Shown: positions 49,970-58,572 of the stretch, piece by piece
Layout: every line of letters begins with the position of its first letter
How positions within the stretch are numbered: position 1 is the stretch's first letter
Source of the DNA: Pseudomonas oryzae
Lineage (GTDB): Bacteria; Pseudomonadota; Gammaproteobacteria; Pseudomonadales; Pseudomonadaceae
Reading direction: 5' to 3'
DNA length: 64,000 bases
Assembly: GCF_900104805.1 (NCBI RefSeq)
Contig: NZ_LT629751.1
Coordinates: 2,275,001 to 2,339,000 of the forward strand
Notes under the pieces: model-generated
The model's input: the letters and a program-made list of their open reading frames with translations, nothing else
The model's database searches: none
What the model was told of the DNA's origin: nothing
Made by a program: the position numbers and the translations under genes

Positions 49970-50635
49970 ATGCGCGGCAAGGTCGTTTCCTGGAACGATG
50001 ACCGAGGCTTCGGCTTCATCCAGCCCGAGGACCGCTCGGGCGAGGTGTTCTTCCACATTTCCGCGGTGCGCAATGCCGCACGCCGGCCGCAGCAAGGCGA
50101 CGCGGTGCAGTTCGACACCACACGTGACAAGTCCGGTCGGCTGAAGGCTGCCTGGGTCAGTCTCGAGAACGTCGCGCCAGGCGCCCCTTCTGCTTCGCGT
50201 CGGCGCGCCGCGAACGCGCGCCCGCGCCACAACCCGCTCGGCCTGCTCAAGACCGCCGCGCTGCTGGTGCTGCTGTTCGCCGGCTGGCTGCTGAGCCAGG
50301 GACCGCTCAGCAATCTGTTGCGCTCGCCTGCCGGACAGGACGCCCCGGCCCAGGTGCAGGGCGCGGACCCGATCCAGCGCGAGATCGACAAGACCCTGGC
50401 GCTGATCCGCCAGGGCGGTCCGTTCCCGCACAGCCAGGACGGCACCGTGTTCCAGAACCGCGAACGCCAGCTGCCCGCCCAGCCCCGCGGCTATTACCGC
50501 GAATACACCGTGCGCACCCCGGGTCTGTCCCATCGCGGCCCGCGGCGCATCGTCACCGGCGGCAATCCGCCGGTGATCTTCTACTACACCGAAGATCACT
50601 ACCGCTCGTTCCGCGTGCTGGAGCCGACCCGATGA
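49970..50635 (+). CDS. Cold-shock domain / membrane anchor / barnase-family guanyl-specific RNase
   Basis: A 221-residue three-part protein. Residues 1-66 are a cold-shock domain with RNP1 (RGFGFIQ) and RNP2 (VFFHI). An Arg-rich stretch (77-87) and one hydrophobic helix (about 90-109) follow. Residues 148-221 are an RNase N1/T1 (barnase/RNase Sa) domain: YYREYTVRTPG, RGPRRIV, YYTEDHYRSF. By comparison with RNase Sa (Glu54, Arg65, Arg69, His85) the catalytic residues are Glu178, Arg189, Arg193 and His210, all present. Arg residues before the helix predict CSD inside and RNase in the periplasm. The stop overlaps the barstar gene start. Confidence 0.88.
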   Translation: MRGKVVSWNDDRGFGFIQPEDRSGEVFFHISAVRNAARRPQQGDAVQFDTTRDKSGRLKAAWVSLENVAPGAPSASRRRAANARPRHNPLGLLKTAALLVLLFAGWLLSQGPLSNLLRSPAGQDAPAQVQGADPIQREIDKTLALIRQGGPFPHSQDGTVFQNRERQLPAQPRGYYREYTVRTPGLSHRGPRRIVTGGNPPVIFYYTEDHYRSFRVLEPTR

Positions 50636-51081
50636 CCCTGCTGCAACTCGCCGCCGCCTGCCTGGCCGATCCCTCGCGCAACGCGGTCTATCGCAGCGAG
50701 CGGCTGGACGCGGCGGACTGCCGCGTCCCCGGACTGTGCTGGAAGAGCCTGGGCGCGCTGGCGCGCATCGACCGCGCCAGCCTGCTGGCCGCCCTCGGCG
50801 AAGCCCTGGCGTTTCCCGACTACTACGGGCAGAACTGGGACGCCGCCTGGGACTGCCTGACCGAGCTCGACTGGCCCGCCGGGGAGATGCTCGCCATATA
50901 CCTGCCGCTGGATGCCCACCAGGCGATCGTCGAAACCGACCTGGAAGTCTTTCTCGAGCTGCTGGAGGACGCCTGCCGGCACTGGGCCGAGCGTGGCCGG
51001 GCGCTGTGCCTGCTGGTGGCAAGCCCGCAGCCGGTGCCAGTCTGCTTGGCGCGGCTGGCGAGCCTGGAACGGCTCGCCTGA
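50632..51081 (+). CDS. Barstar-family RNase inhibitor
   Basis: A 149-residue cytoplasmic protein without signal peptide. The core FPDYYGQNWDAAWDCLTEL matches barstar's inhibitory helix; barstar Asp35 and Asp39, which plug the barnase active site, correspond to Asp70 and Asp74 here, with Trp73 beside them. An N-terminal extension of about 35 residues (to WKSLG) precedes the barstar fold. Its ATG overlaps the RNase TGA (ATGA), so RNase and inhibitor are made together. It most likely neutralises the neighbouring RNase domain. A strong terminator follows. Confidence 0.9.
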   Translation: MTLLQLAAACLADPSRNAVYRSERLDAADCRVPGLCWKSLGALARIDRASLLAALGEALAFPDYYGQNWDAAWDCLTELDWPAGEMLAIYLPLDAHQAIVETDLEVFLELLEDACRHWAERGRALCLLVASPQPVPVCLARLASLERLA

Positions 51082-51091
51082 GCCACCAATG

Positions 51092-51120
51092 AAAAAGCCC
51101 GTCACGAGGACGGGCTTTTC
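51092..51120. terminator. Bidirectional terminator between barstar and cold-shock genes
   Basis: An 11-bp perfect stem AAAAGCCCGTC / GACGGGCTTTT with a 5-base loop and T-runs on both strands. It can end both the RNase-barstar transcript and the convergent cold-shock gene. Confidence 0.9.
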
Positions 51121-51140
51121 CGGAATCGCCAGCTCGAGGC

Positions 51141-51350
51141 TCAGAGCTTGGAAACGTCTTCCGCCTGCAGGCCCTTCTGACCCTGAGCTACGGCGAACTC
51201 CACGCGCTGCCCCTCGACCAGGGTACGGTGGCCGTCACCACGGATGGCACGATAGTGCACGAATACATCCGGGCCGCTCTCGCGCTGAATGAACCCATAG
51301 CCCTTGGCGTCGTTGAACCACTTGACGGTTCCGGTTTCACGTTCGGCCAT
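51141..51350 (-). CDS. Stand-alone cold-shock protein (CspA family)
   Basis: A 69-residue single cold-shock domain, with RNP1 KGYGFIQ and RNP2 VFVHY, and the usual start [15 protein letters not shown] start it at 51350, where GAGAGAGG lies five bases upstream; upstream in-frame sequence is leader. Such proteins bind single-stranded RNA and DNA and loosen mRNA structure. The protein is related to, but clearly distinct from, the CSD of the convergent CSD-RNase gene. A long 5' leader (51351 to about 51540) would be normal for a csp mRNA. Confidence 0.95.
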   Translation of the reverse strand: MAERETGTVKWFNDAKGYGFIQRESGPDVFVHYRAIRGDGHRTLVEGQRVEFAVAQGQKGLQAEDVSKL

Positions 51351-51574
51351 TACAACCTCTCTCCAGACTCGCTGAAAAAACACTCCCCCATGGGAGTCGC
51401 TCGGGACGGTACGTTACAAAACGTTCTTCTTGTTATATCCGACCTCCGCCGCCGCGAGGCGTCTGGAGCGGGTATTTCGAATGGCGTTCTTGACGACCGC
51501 TGGCCCGAGTATAAACAAAGAGACCGTGCTGAAAAGCCCCCCGTGCGTTGACCTGCGGCAAAGGTCGCCGTAGA

Positions 51575-52552
51575 TCAAGCCTCCGGCGCCAGCAGGTCTT
51601 TCATCCGCCGGGCCAGGGCACGGTACTGCTGCTCCTCGAGTCGATAGGCCCAGTCCGGCTGACCGATCAGCAGGCCGTCGAGCCCCTTGCTCTGCCCGAA
51701 CACCAGCCAGTGCTGGCCGCCCTGCAGGTAGAAGGCGCCCTGCAACTCGCCGCCGGCGAAGGTCGACAGACGGAAAGTCAGCTCCGGTCGCCCCTCGAAG
51801 GCGACCTGCGCCAGCGGCGCGGCGTCGGCGAAATCCAGGCTGGCGAACAGCGTGGCCATGCCGTTGGCCACCGGCTCGTAGGCCAGCCTGCGCCCCTTGG
51901 GCAGCTGGCGCAGGGCCAGGTTGAACTGCTCGGGTGTGTCGCGCCAGACATTGAGCTGCTCGCCGTCGGCGTGGCGCACCTCGACCTCGCGCACGTCGGC
52001 GAAGGGAATCGCGCTGATGCGCCGGTCCAGCCAGGCCAGCTCGTTGTCCACCAGCTCCAGCGGCTGATCGACCAGCCACACCTGGTCGTCGCCCGGCAGA
52101 CGCACCAGCTGGCCGCCCTGGCGCGAGGCCTGGCCGATCAGCAGCTCGAGCGGCGCCGCACCGATGCCCTCCAGCACAACCCGCGTCGCCGCCCCTTCGC
52201 CGCGCTCGGCCAAGCCGAGCTGGGCATGGTTGGCGGAGTTGCGGGTCTTGGCCTCGACCTTGCGGGCGTCGGCCAGCGCGCGCAGCAGGCGGTTGACCTC
52301 CCCGGCCGCCGCCGGATGGTCGGCCTTGGCCGGCACCACCCAGCCGCCATTGCGGCGTTCGATGCGGATCGCCGGCAGCTCGCCGTGGCGAATCTGCATG
52401 GCCTGCACCCGTTCGAGCTGACCGGCCAGCGTCGGCAGCAGCAAGGGCCGCTCGGCCTGACGCGGCGGCTCGACGCCACGCTGCAGCCAGGCGAACAGCG
52501 CGCCCAGGCCGAGCACGGCAAGCAGCAGGATCCACAGAGACTTGCGTTGCAT
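51575..52552 (-). CDS. DUF4340 protein, last gene of a Gld-type ABC operon
   Basis: A 325-residue protein with one N-terminal helix (about 5-22) and a large periplasmic part. The start at 52552 follows GGGGGAGG. GGWVVPAKADHPAAAGEVNRLL and the segment ARKVEAKTRN are typical of DUF4340 domains, which often sit next to GldG-like genes. It lies 139 bp downstream of gldG, with a palindromic repeat in between. Function is unknown; a role alongside the exporter is inferred from context. Confidence 0.82.
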   Translation of the reverse strand: MQRKSLWILLLAVLGLGALFAWLQRGVEPPRQAERPLLLPTLAGQLERVQAMQIRHGELPAIRIERRNGGWVVPAKADHPAAAGEVNRLLRALADARKVEAKTRNSANHAQLGLAERGEGAATRVVLEGIGAAPLELLIGQASRQGGQLVRLPGDDQVWLVDQPLELVDNELAWLDRRISAIPFADVREVEVRHADGEQLNVWRDTPEQFNLALRQLPKGRRLAYEPVANGMATLFASLDFADAAPLAQVAFEGRPELTFRLSTFAGGELQGAFYLQGGQHWLVFGQSKGLDGLLIGQPDWAYRLEEQQYRALARRMKDLLAPEA

Positions 52553-52614
52553 GAGTACCTCCCCCAAGCCATTCGGTGCGCATGGCGCCCCCTACCCGAT
52601 CGGTGCAGCTGCTT

Positions 52615-52679
52615 CGGTGCGCGCGGCGCACCCTACGGCGCGGCAGGCGCTCGCCAGGCAGAGTGCGCCGCGCGCACCG
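52615..52679. repeat. 17-bp inverted repeat between gldG-like and DUF4340 genes
   Basis: CGGTGCGCGCGGCGCAC (52615-52631) pairs perfectly with 52663-52679. The left arm continues into CCTACG, giving the GTAGGGTG-type end on the minus strand. A degenerate direct copy of the left arm lies at 52572-52595. Almost the same arm sequence recurs at 58554-58575. Confidence 0.85.
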
Positions 52680-52691
52680 GCAACAGTTCGC

Positions 52692-54524
52692 TCAGTACGC
52701 GCGCCGCCGGCGCAGCAGCCATAGGCCGACCACGCCGAGGGTCAGCAGCAACGGCACCAGGGCGATGTTGACGAACTTCAGGCTGCGCCCCAGCGCCTCG
52801 ATGTCGGCGTTGAGCTGGTAGCGCACCTCGCGCAGCTCCTTGCGGATCTTCACCTTCTCCTGGAGGAACTGCTGCACGGTGGCCTGCTGCTCCGGAGTCA
52901 GCTCCAGCATCTGGTCGGGGCTGTCGCCCTGCTGCAGTTCGGCCAGGCGCTGCTCGGTCTGCGCCAGCTGCTGCTTGAGCACCTCCTCCTTCTCGCGGAA
53001 GCGCGCCTCGGCCTGGCGCTGCAGGTCCTCGACCACGGTGAACGGCCGGCTGAAGCGGCCACGCGAGCGCACACTGATCAGCGCATCGCTGCCGGCCAGG
53101 TTGTCCAGCGCGTTGATCGCGAAGCCGGCGTTGTCGGCGAACGGCTGCGGGATGCGCTGGCCGAAGAACTCCTGCACCTGCACCCACATGCGGTCGGCGA
53201 GCAGGTCGGTATCGGCGACCACGATGACGTTGATGCTGTCCGCCTGCTGGAGGCCGTCCTTCTGCCCCTCGATGCCCCGCGGATAGGCCGACTGCGCAGG
53301 CCCGGAGATACGCGCGGCCAGCACGTATCGCTCGCCGGTCGGCTCGAGGTCGCGCAGCAGCTCCTGCGGGTCGCGCAGGCCGGCCAGGCGCTGGGCGTCC
53401 ATCGGCATGGCGTACTCGGAGCTGTGCAGCAGCGGCGTGAAGCGGGTCTTGGCGCCCTCCAGCGGTTCGAGGATGCCGGCGCTGGCCACGGTCAGGTTCT
53501 CCAGCGCGGCGGTGGTGATGTCGTCCTGGTCGATGGCCGCCTTCGGCAGGCTCAGCCAGGCCGGATGGCGCACCGGGCGCTGCTCCTCGCCCTGGCCGAT
53601 ACCCACGGCCATCGCATAGCTGCCGTCGGCCAGCATCTCGCCCGGGCGCAGGCGCAGGCCCCAGGCCTTGAACAGCGGCTCCAGGTCGGAAGCGTTGCCG
53701 GCGCCGCCCATCAGCCCGGCGTTGTCGCTCTCGCTGAACGGATCGACGAAGGCCAGCAGCTTGCCGCCGCGCAGCACGAACTGGTCGATGGCGTACAGGG
53801 TCGGCTGCGGCAGTTCCCTGGGATGGACCAGCAGCAGCACCGACACCTCGTCGGGGATGCGATCGACCCCGGCCTGCAGGCTCTTGATGGTGAACTGCTG
53901 ACGGATCTGCTCCATGACCATCCAGGGCGCGCCGGCCTGGCCGGTCAGCGGGTTGAAGCCGCCCTCCAGCTGCAGCCCGGAGAGCACGCCGACCACCGGG
54001 CGCTGCGGCTTGGCCAGGGTCTGCACCAGGCGGCTGATCTCGTACTCGAGGAACTCTTCCTGGTCGAGCGGGAAGAACGGGATGGTCTGCACATCGTCCA
54101 GCGCGTTGGTGCCGGCCAGACCGAAGTACAGCTTGTCGCCGCCCTGCTGCAGCGGCACGGCGTGCAGGCCGAACTCGGCGGCGCGATCCTCGTCCTCGGA
54201 GAACGGCTCGGGATCGATCACCTGCAGGCGGATCTTGCCGGCGGCGGCGCGCTCGTAGGCACGCAGCATCTCCTCGACGCGCCTGGCGTAGTTGCGCACC
54301 GGCACCAGGTCGCGGGTGACGTTGTCGGAGTAGAAGAAGTACAGGTTCACCGGCTCGTCCAGCTCGGCGAGGATGCGCTCGGTCCCCGCACTGATGGTGT
54401 AGAGCTTCTGCTCGGTGAGGTCGAGACGGGCGTTGGGCAGACCGAGGCTGGCGACCATGTTGAAGGCCAGGAAGGCCACGGCGATCAGCACCAGCCCGGC
54501 ACCGGAATACAGGATGCGTTTCAT
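52692..54524 (-). CDS. gldG: GldG-family ABC-associated protein
   Basis: A 610-residue protein anchored at both ends: an N-terminal helix (about 5-27) and a C-terminal helix (about 585-603, ending LLRRRRAY). The periplasmic part holds the ABC-type auxiliary domain (LDLTEQKLYTISAGT, NLYFFYSD, then FVLRGGKLLAFVDPFSE). A coiled coil (about 510-570, REKEEVLKQQLAQTEQRLAE) precedes the last helix. Gliding genes share this fold, but in pseudomonads the locus has no known gliding role; the substrate is unknown. The symbol denotes family likeness only. It follows the permease by 10 bp. Confidence 0.85.
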   Translation of the reverse strand: MKRILYSGAGLVLIAVAFLAFNMVASLGLPNARLDLTEQKLYTISAGTERILAELDEPVNLYFFYSDNVTRDLVPVRNYARRVEEMLRAYERAAAGKIRLQVIDPEPFSEDEDRAAEFGLHAVPLQQGGDKLYFGLAGTNALDDVQTIPFFPLDQEEFLEYEISRLVQTLAKPQRPVVGVLSGLQLEGGFNPLTGQAGAPWMVMEQIRQQFTIKSLQAGVDRIPDEVSVLLLVHPRELPQPTLYAIDQFVLRGGKLLAFVDPFSESDNAGLMGGAGNASDLEPLFKAWGLRLRPGEMLADGSYAMAVGIGQGEEQRPVRHPAWLSLPKAAIDQDDITTAALENLTVASAGILEPLEGAKTRFTPLLHSSEYAMPMDAQRLAGLRDPQELLRDLEPTGERYVLAARISGPAQSAYPRGIEGQKDGLQQADSINVIVVADTDLLADRMWVQVQEFFGQRIPQPFADNAGFAINALDNLAGSDALISVRSRGRFSRPFTVVEDLQRQAEARFREKEEVLKQQLAQTEQRLAELQQGDSPDQMLELTPEQQATVQQFLQEKVKIRKELREVRYQLNADIEALGRSLKFVNIALVPLLLTLGVVGLWLLRRRRAY

Positions 54525-54534
54525 CGCGGGCTCC

Positions 54535-55269
54535 TCAGTCGGCTTTCTTCAGATCGACCACCACCGCGGTGGCGGCCAGCCAGGCCAGGATCAGGCTGGC
54601 GAAGTACAGCAGGTCGCGCAGGTCGAGCACGCCCTTGCTGATCGCATCGAAGCGGGTCAGGAAGCTCAGCGAGGCCACCGCGTCGACCAGCGCCTGCGGC
54701 GCCCAGCCGCTGAAGGCATCCAGCACCAGCGGGAAGCCGCTGACGATGAACAGGAAGCACACGCAGGCGGTGAGGATGAAGGCGATCACCTGGTTCTTCG
54801 CCAGCGCCGACAGGCACGAGCCGATCGCCAGGTAGCCACCGGCCAGCAGCCAGCTGCCGATGTAGCCGGTGAGGATGGCGCCGTTGTCCGGCTCGCCGAG
54901 GTAGTTGACGGTGATCACCATCGGGAAGGTCAGCAGCAGGGCGATGCCGGCGAACACCCAGGCGGCGAGGAACTTGCCGCCCACCGCCTCGCTGCGGGTG
55001 ATCGGCAGGGTCATCAGCAGCTCGATGGTGCCGCTCTTGCGCTCCTCGGCCCACAGGCGCATGGCCAGCGCCGGCACCAGGAACAGGTACAGCCACGGAT
55101 GGAAGGTGAAGAACGCCGACAGGTCGGCCTGGGCGCGCTCGAAGAAGCTGCCCAGATATAAGGTGAACACCCCGGACAGCACCAGGAAGATCACGATGAA
55201 CACGTAGGCGAGCGGCGTGGCGAAGTAGCTCGCCAGCTCGCGCTTGAACACCACCGGCAACTGCCTCAT
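54535..55269 (-). CDS. gldF: ABC transporter permease (GldF-like)
   Basis: A 244-residue ABC-2 type permease with six hydrophobic helices. It starts RQLPVVFKRELASYFATPLAY, a typical cytoplasmic elbow helix, and contains MRLWAEERKSGTIELLMTLP, the coupling segment of this family. Its ATG overlaps the ATPase stop (ATGA). With the ATPase and GldG-like protein it should form an inner-membrane export or extraction machine of unknown substrate. Confidence 0.9.
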   Translation of the reverse strand: MRQLPVVFKRELASYFATPLAYVFIVIFLVLSGVFTLYLGSFFERAQADLSAFFTFHPWLYLFLVPALAMRLWAEERKSGTIELLMTLPITRSEAVGGKFLAAWVFAGIALLLTFPMVITVNYLGEPDNGAILTGYIGSWLLAGGYLAIGSCLSALAKNQVIAFILTACVCFLFIVSGFPLVLDAFSGWAPQALVDAVASLSFLTRFDAISKGVLDLRDLLYFASLILAWLAATAVVVDLKKAD

Positions 55270-56189
55270 GCCGCTTCTCCTCGGGTCAGGGTGCGGAATA
55301 CCTCGTCGAGGCGTCCGCGCTCCACGTCCATTTCCTTGATGTTCCAGCCACGCGCCGCGACCAGCGCGCTGACCTGCGGGAAGATCACCTGGCCGGGCGC
55401 AGCCAGCACGGTCAGGCTGTGCTCGCGGGCGTTGCGCTCCACGCCGGCCACCCCCGGCAGGGCGGTCAGCGCCGCCTCGTCGAGCGGCGCATCGCCAACC
55501 AGGGTCACCGCCTGGTGGTAGCGCGAACGGCTTTCCAGCTCGAACGGCGTGCCGTCGGCGAGCAGCCGGCCGCCGGCGATCACCAGCGCGCGGGTGCACA
55601 CCGCGGTGACCTCCTCGAGGATGTGCGTGGAGATGATGATGATCTTGTCGCTGGCCAGGTTCTGGATCAGCTGACGCACCTGATGCTTCTGGTTGGGATC
55701 GAGACCGTCGGTGGGCTCGTCGAGGATCAGCACGCGCGGATCGTGGAGGATCGCCTGGGCCAGGCCGACACGGCGCTTGAAGCCCTTGGACAGGGTCTCG
55801 ATCGACTGGCCGAGCACCTTCTCCAGCTCGACCTGCGCCACCGCCCGGGCCACCCGCTCGCGCTTCTCGGCGCCGCGGAAGCCGCGCACCTCGGCGATGA
55901 ACTCGAGGAAGCCGCGCACCGTCATGTCGCCGTAGCAGGGCGCGCCCTCGGGCAGGTAGCCGATCAGTTGCTGGGCCTTGAGGGTGTCCCTCTGGATGTC
56001 GAAGCCGAAGATCCGCGCACTGCCCGACGTCGGCGCGAGGAAGCCAGTGAGCATCTTCATGGTGGTCGACTTGCCGGCGCCGTTGGGGCCGAGGAAACCC
56101 AGCACTTCGCCGGGCTGGACGCGGAAGGACAGTGCGTCCACCGCGGTGTGCTGTGCAAAGCGTTTGGTGAGTTTTTCTATTTCGATCAT
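55266..56189 (-). CDS. gldA: ABC transporter ATP-binding protein (GldA-like)
   Basis: A 307-residue ATPase. Walker A GPNGAGKST is at residues 34-42, followed by the Q-loop near IGYLPEGAP, the signature around TLSKGFKRRVGLAQAI, and Walker B VLILDEPTDGLDP. A C-terminal regulatory extension (about 220-307) is usual in GldA/CcmA-type ATPases. GGAGC precedes the ATG. It is the first gene of the four-gene operon; its promoter should lie in 56190-56358. Confidence 0.93.
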   Translation of the reverse strand: MIEIEKLTKRFAQHTAVDALSFRVQPGEVLGFLGPNGAGKSTTMKMLTGFLAPTSGSARIFGFDIQRDTLKAQQLIGYLPEGAPCYGDMTVRGFLEFIAEVRGFRGAEKRERVARAVAQVELEKVLGQSIETLSKGFKRRVGLAQAILHDPRVLILDEPTDGLDPNQKHQVRQLIQNLASDKIIIISTHILEEVTAVCTRALVIAGGRLLADGTPFELESRSRYHQAVTLVGDAPLDEAALTALPGVAGVERNAREHSLTVLAAPGQVIFPQVSALVAARGWNIKEMDVERGRLDEVFRTLTRGEAA

Positions 56190-56358
56190 GGTTGCTCCAT
56201 AACCTGCTGGAGCCTCCGTGCCAGACGGCCGCGGAGGCCTCTCGGGTGCGGGTGAACTCTAGGTAGAGCGGACGGGCATTGCAAGAGGGGCGCACCTGGC
56301 CATGACCTGGGCGCCACCAGCCGGCGCGCGGCACGCGGGCGCGGCGAGGCCGTCGGCT

Positions 56359-56925
56359 TCAGTCCTCGTGCAGGGTCAGGCGCTCGTCGACCCGCAGCCG
56401 CTGCAGCGCCGCATGCCCCACCTCCACCTGCAGCAGCGCCGCGCGCGGCAGGCCGCGGGCGCGCGCCAGCAGCAGGCGCATCACCCCGCCGTGGGTGACC
56501 AGCAGCAGATGCCGGCCAGCGAACTGACGGTACAGACCGGCGACGGCGCCGAGCACGCGCGCCTCGAAATCGACCAGCGTCTCGCCTTCCGGCGGGGTGA
56601 AGGCGTAGGGATCGTTCCAGAAGCGGCTCAGCGCCTCCGACTCGGTCGCCCAGAGTTCGGCGGCGCTGCGCCCCTCCCAGGCGCCGAAGTCCAGCTCGCG
56701 CAGACCGCGTTCCAGGCGCAGGGGCAGACCGTGGCGGCTGGCCAGCTCGTCGGCGAAGGCGGCGCAGCGCTGCAGCGGCGAGCTGACGACCCCCTGCCAG
56801 GGCGCCGCGTCTCCCACCGCCGCGCGCATCTGCGCCCAGCCGTGGCCGGTCAGCGCATCGTCGATGCGCCCGCGGAAGCCGCCGCCCCGTTCGGTTTCGC
56901 CGTGACGCAGGAGGTCGAGGATCAT
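56359..56925 (-). CDS. Histidine phosphatase, probable alpha-ribazole phosphatase
   Basis: A 188-residue RHG-type phosphatase. The phospho-accepting [10 protein letters not shown] is at residues 5-14 and the second catalytic His is in [23 protein letters not shown] and [13 protein letters not shown] are standard. Position right after cobT (ATGA overlap) suggests it removes phosphate from alpha-ribazole 5'-phosphate or from adenosylcobalamin phosphate at the end of B12 synthesis. It is the last gene of the cobalamin cluster here. Confidence 0.88.
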   Translation of the reverse strand: MILDLLRHGETERGGGFRGRIDDALTGHGWAQMRAAVGDAAPWQGVVSSPLQRCAAFADELASRHGLPLRLERGLRELDFGAWEGRSAAELWATESEALSRFWNDPYAFTPPEGETLVDFEARVLGAVAGLYRQFAGRHLLLVTHGGVMRLLLARARGLPRAALLQVEVGHAALQRLRVDERLTLHED

Positions 56926-57977
56926 GGCTGGCGATCGCTGACCCGGGCCTCGGCGAAGGTCGCCATGCCGGCGTGCAGGTTGCAGGCCAGCCGCAGCAGC
57001 GGTATCGCCAACGCCGCACCGCTGCCCTCGCCCAGGCGCAGGCCGAGGTCGAGCAGCGGCTCGGCCTTGAGCGCCTGCAGCACCAGGGCATGGCCCGGCT
57101 CGGCGCTGCGATGGCCGAACAGCAGCCACGGCCGGCAACCGGGATTGAGGCGCACCGCGCACAACGCGGCGACCGTGGTGATGAAGCCGTCGACCAGCAC
57201 CGGCAGGCCGTACTGGCCGCAGGCGACGAAGGCACCGGCCAGCGCGGCGATCTCGAAACCGCCGAGGCGGCGCAGCGCCTCGAGGGGCTCGTGGCAGTCG
57301 TGCTGGTGCAGCAGCAGCGCGCTGTCGATCACCCGCTGCTTGCGCGCCACCCCGGCCGCGTCCAGGCCAGTGCCGGCACCGGTCAGCGCCAGCGCCGGCA
57401 GGTCGAGCAGCGCGCAGCCCAGCGCCGCCGCCGCGGTGGTGTTGCCGATGCCCATCTCGCCGCCGATGTACAGCCCGGCGTGCACCTGCCGCGCCCGTTC
57501 GACGCTGGCGCGCCCGGCGGCCAGCGCCGCCAGGCACTGCTCCATGGTCATCGCCGGGCCATGGGCGAAGTTGGCGGTGCCCGGACCGAGAGCGTAGCTG
57601 TGCACTCCGCCGAGCGGCTCGCCGCCGCCGGCGGTGCCGAGGTCGATCACCTCGAGACGGGCGTGCAGCTGGTGGGCCAGCACGCTGATCGCCGCGCCGC
57701 CGGCGACGAAGTTGTGCAGCATCTGCCGGGTCACCGCCTGCGGATAGGCGGACACGCCCTCCTCGACCACGCCGTGATCGCCGGCGAACACGGCGATCCA
57801 CGGCTGCTCCAGCTGCGGGCACTCGCGGCCCTGCAGGGCGGCCAGGTCGATGGCCAGCTGTTCGAGACGCCCCAGCGCACCGGTCGGCTTGGTCAGCCGC
57901 GCCTGGCGCAGCTCGGCCTTCTGCCGGGCCACGTGGTCGGTGGGCTGGCAGGCGGCCTGCCACCATGGTTCGTTCAT
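56922..57977 (-). CDS. cobT: Nicotinate-nucleotide-dimethylbenzimidazole phosphoribosyltransferase
   Basis: A 351-residue enzyme (CobU in the Pseudomonas denitrificans naming) that moves ribose phosphate from nicotinate mononucleotide to DMB, giving alpha-ribazole phosphate. [51 protein letters not shown] and the C-terminal ALNVGEGSG-like [17 protein letters not shown] are family blocks. It overlaps cobP upstream and the phosphatase downstream by ATGA. Its DMB substrate is made by BluB, encoded in the same cluster. Confidence 0.96.
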   Translation of the reverse strand: MNEPWWQAACQPTDHVARQKAELRQARLTKPTGALGRLEQLAIDLAALQGRECPQLEQPWIAVFAGDHGVVEEGVSAYPQAVTRQMLHNFVAGGAAISVLAHQLHARLEVIDLGTAGGGEPLGGVHSYALGPGTANFAHGPAMTMEQCLAALAAGRASVERARQVHAGLYIGGEMGIGNTTAAAALGCALLDLPALALTGAGTGLDAAGVARKQRVIDSALLLHQHDCHEPLEALRRLGGFEIAALAGAFVACGQYGLPVLVDGFITTVAALCAVRLNPGCRPWLLFGHRSAEPGHALVLQALKAEPLLDLGLRLGEGSGAALAIPLLRLACNLHAGMATFAEARVSDRQP

Positions 57978-58495
57978 AGCGACTCCCCTTTGAGGATCAT
58001 CGGCAGTCCCGCCACGCAGAAGGTCACCCGCTGCGCGCGCGCGGCGAGGGCCTGGTGCAGCCAGCCGGCCTCGTCAACGTAGCGGCGGGTCAGCTCACCG
58101 AGCGGCACCACGCCGAGGCCGGTCTCGTTGCTGACCAGGATGATGCGTCCCGGCAGCCCGGCGATGCCGTCGAGCAGCGCGTCGCGCTCGCGGGCGAGCG
58201 CGGAACTGTCATCAAGCAATAGCAGATTGGTCAGCCACAGGGTCAGGCAGTCGACCAGCAAGCAGCGGTTTTCCGCCGCACGGTCGCGCAGCGCCTGCAT
58301 CAGCCGGATCGGCTCCTCCTGCAGCGCCCAGTCGGGTGGACGCCGGGACTGGTGATGGGCGATGCGCGCGGCCATTTCGCCGTCGCCGGGCTGGGCGGTG
58401 GCGATGTAGGTCACCGCCAGGCCGGACTCCAGCGCCAGGCGCTCGGCCAGGCGGCTCTTGCCGGAGCGGGCACCGCCGAGGATCAGTTCAAGCAT
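57974..58495 (-). CDS. cobP: Adenosylcobinamide kinase / guanylyltransferase
   Basis: A 173-residue bifunctional enzyme (CobU in Salmonella naming) that phosphorylates adenosylcobinamide and then adds GMP. The P-loop LGGARSGKS is at residues 6-14; [20 protein letters not shown] holds the guanylylated His region, with [15 protein letters not shown] and [12 protein letters not shown] after it. It overlaps cobT by ATGA and is separated from cobQ by a palindromic repeat. Confidence 0.96.
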   Translation of the reverse strand: MLELILGGARSGKSRLAERLALESGLAVTYIATAQPGDGEMAARIAHHQSRRPPDWALQEEPIRLMQALRDRAAENRCLLVDCLTLWLTNLLLLDDSSALARERDALLDGIAGLPGRIILVSNETGLGVVPLGELTRRYVDEAGWLHQALAARAQRVTFCVAGLPMILKGESL

Positions 58496-58520
58496 TCGGG
58501 GTTCTCTGTCGATTCAAGGC

Positions 58521-58572
58521 AGGGCGCGCCGCGCGCACCGCCGGTGTATTGGTGGTGCGCGCGGCGCACCCT
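58521..58572. repeat. 19-bp inverted repeat overlapping the cobQ stop
   Basis: The arms 58521-58539 and 58554-58572 match at 18 of 19 positions. The right arm, GGTGCGCGCGGCGCACCCT, and its following ACG are identical to the arm at 52616-52637. The TAG stop of cobQ (58571-58573) lies in the GTAGGGTG end of this element. It fills most of the 75-bp gap between cobQ and cobP. Confidence 0.88.

Noticed and set aside
51400..51560. Possible small gene in the leader of the stand-alone cold-shock gene
   Set aside because: Short frames exist on both strands but without ribosome sites or recognisable products. A long untranslated csp leader is the simpler explanation.
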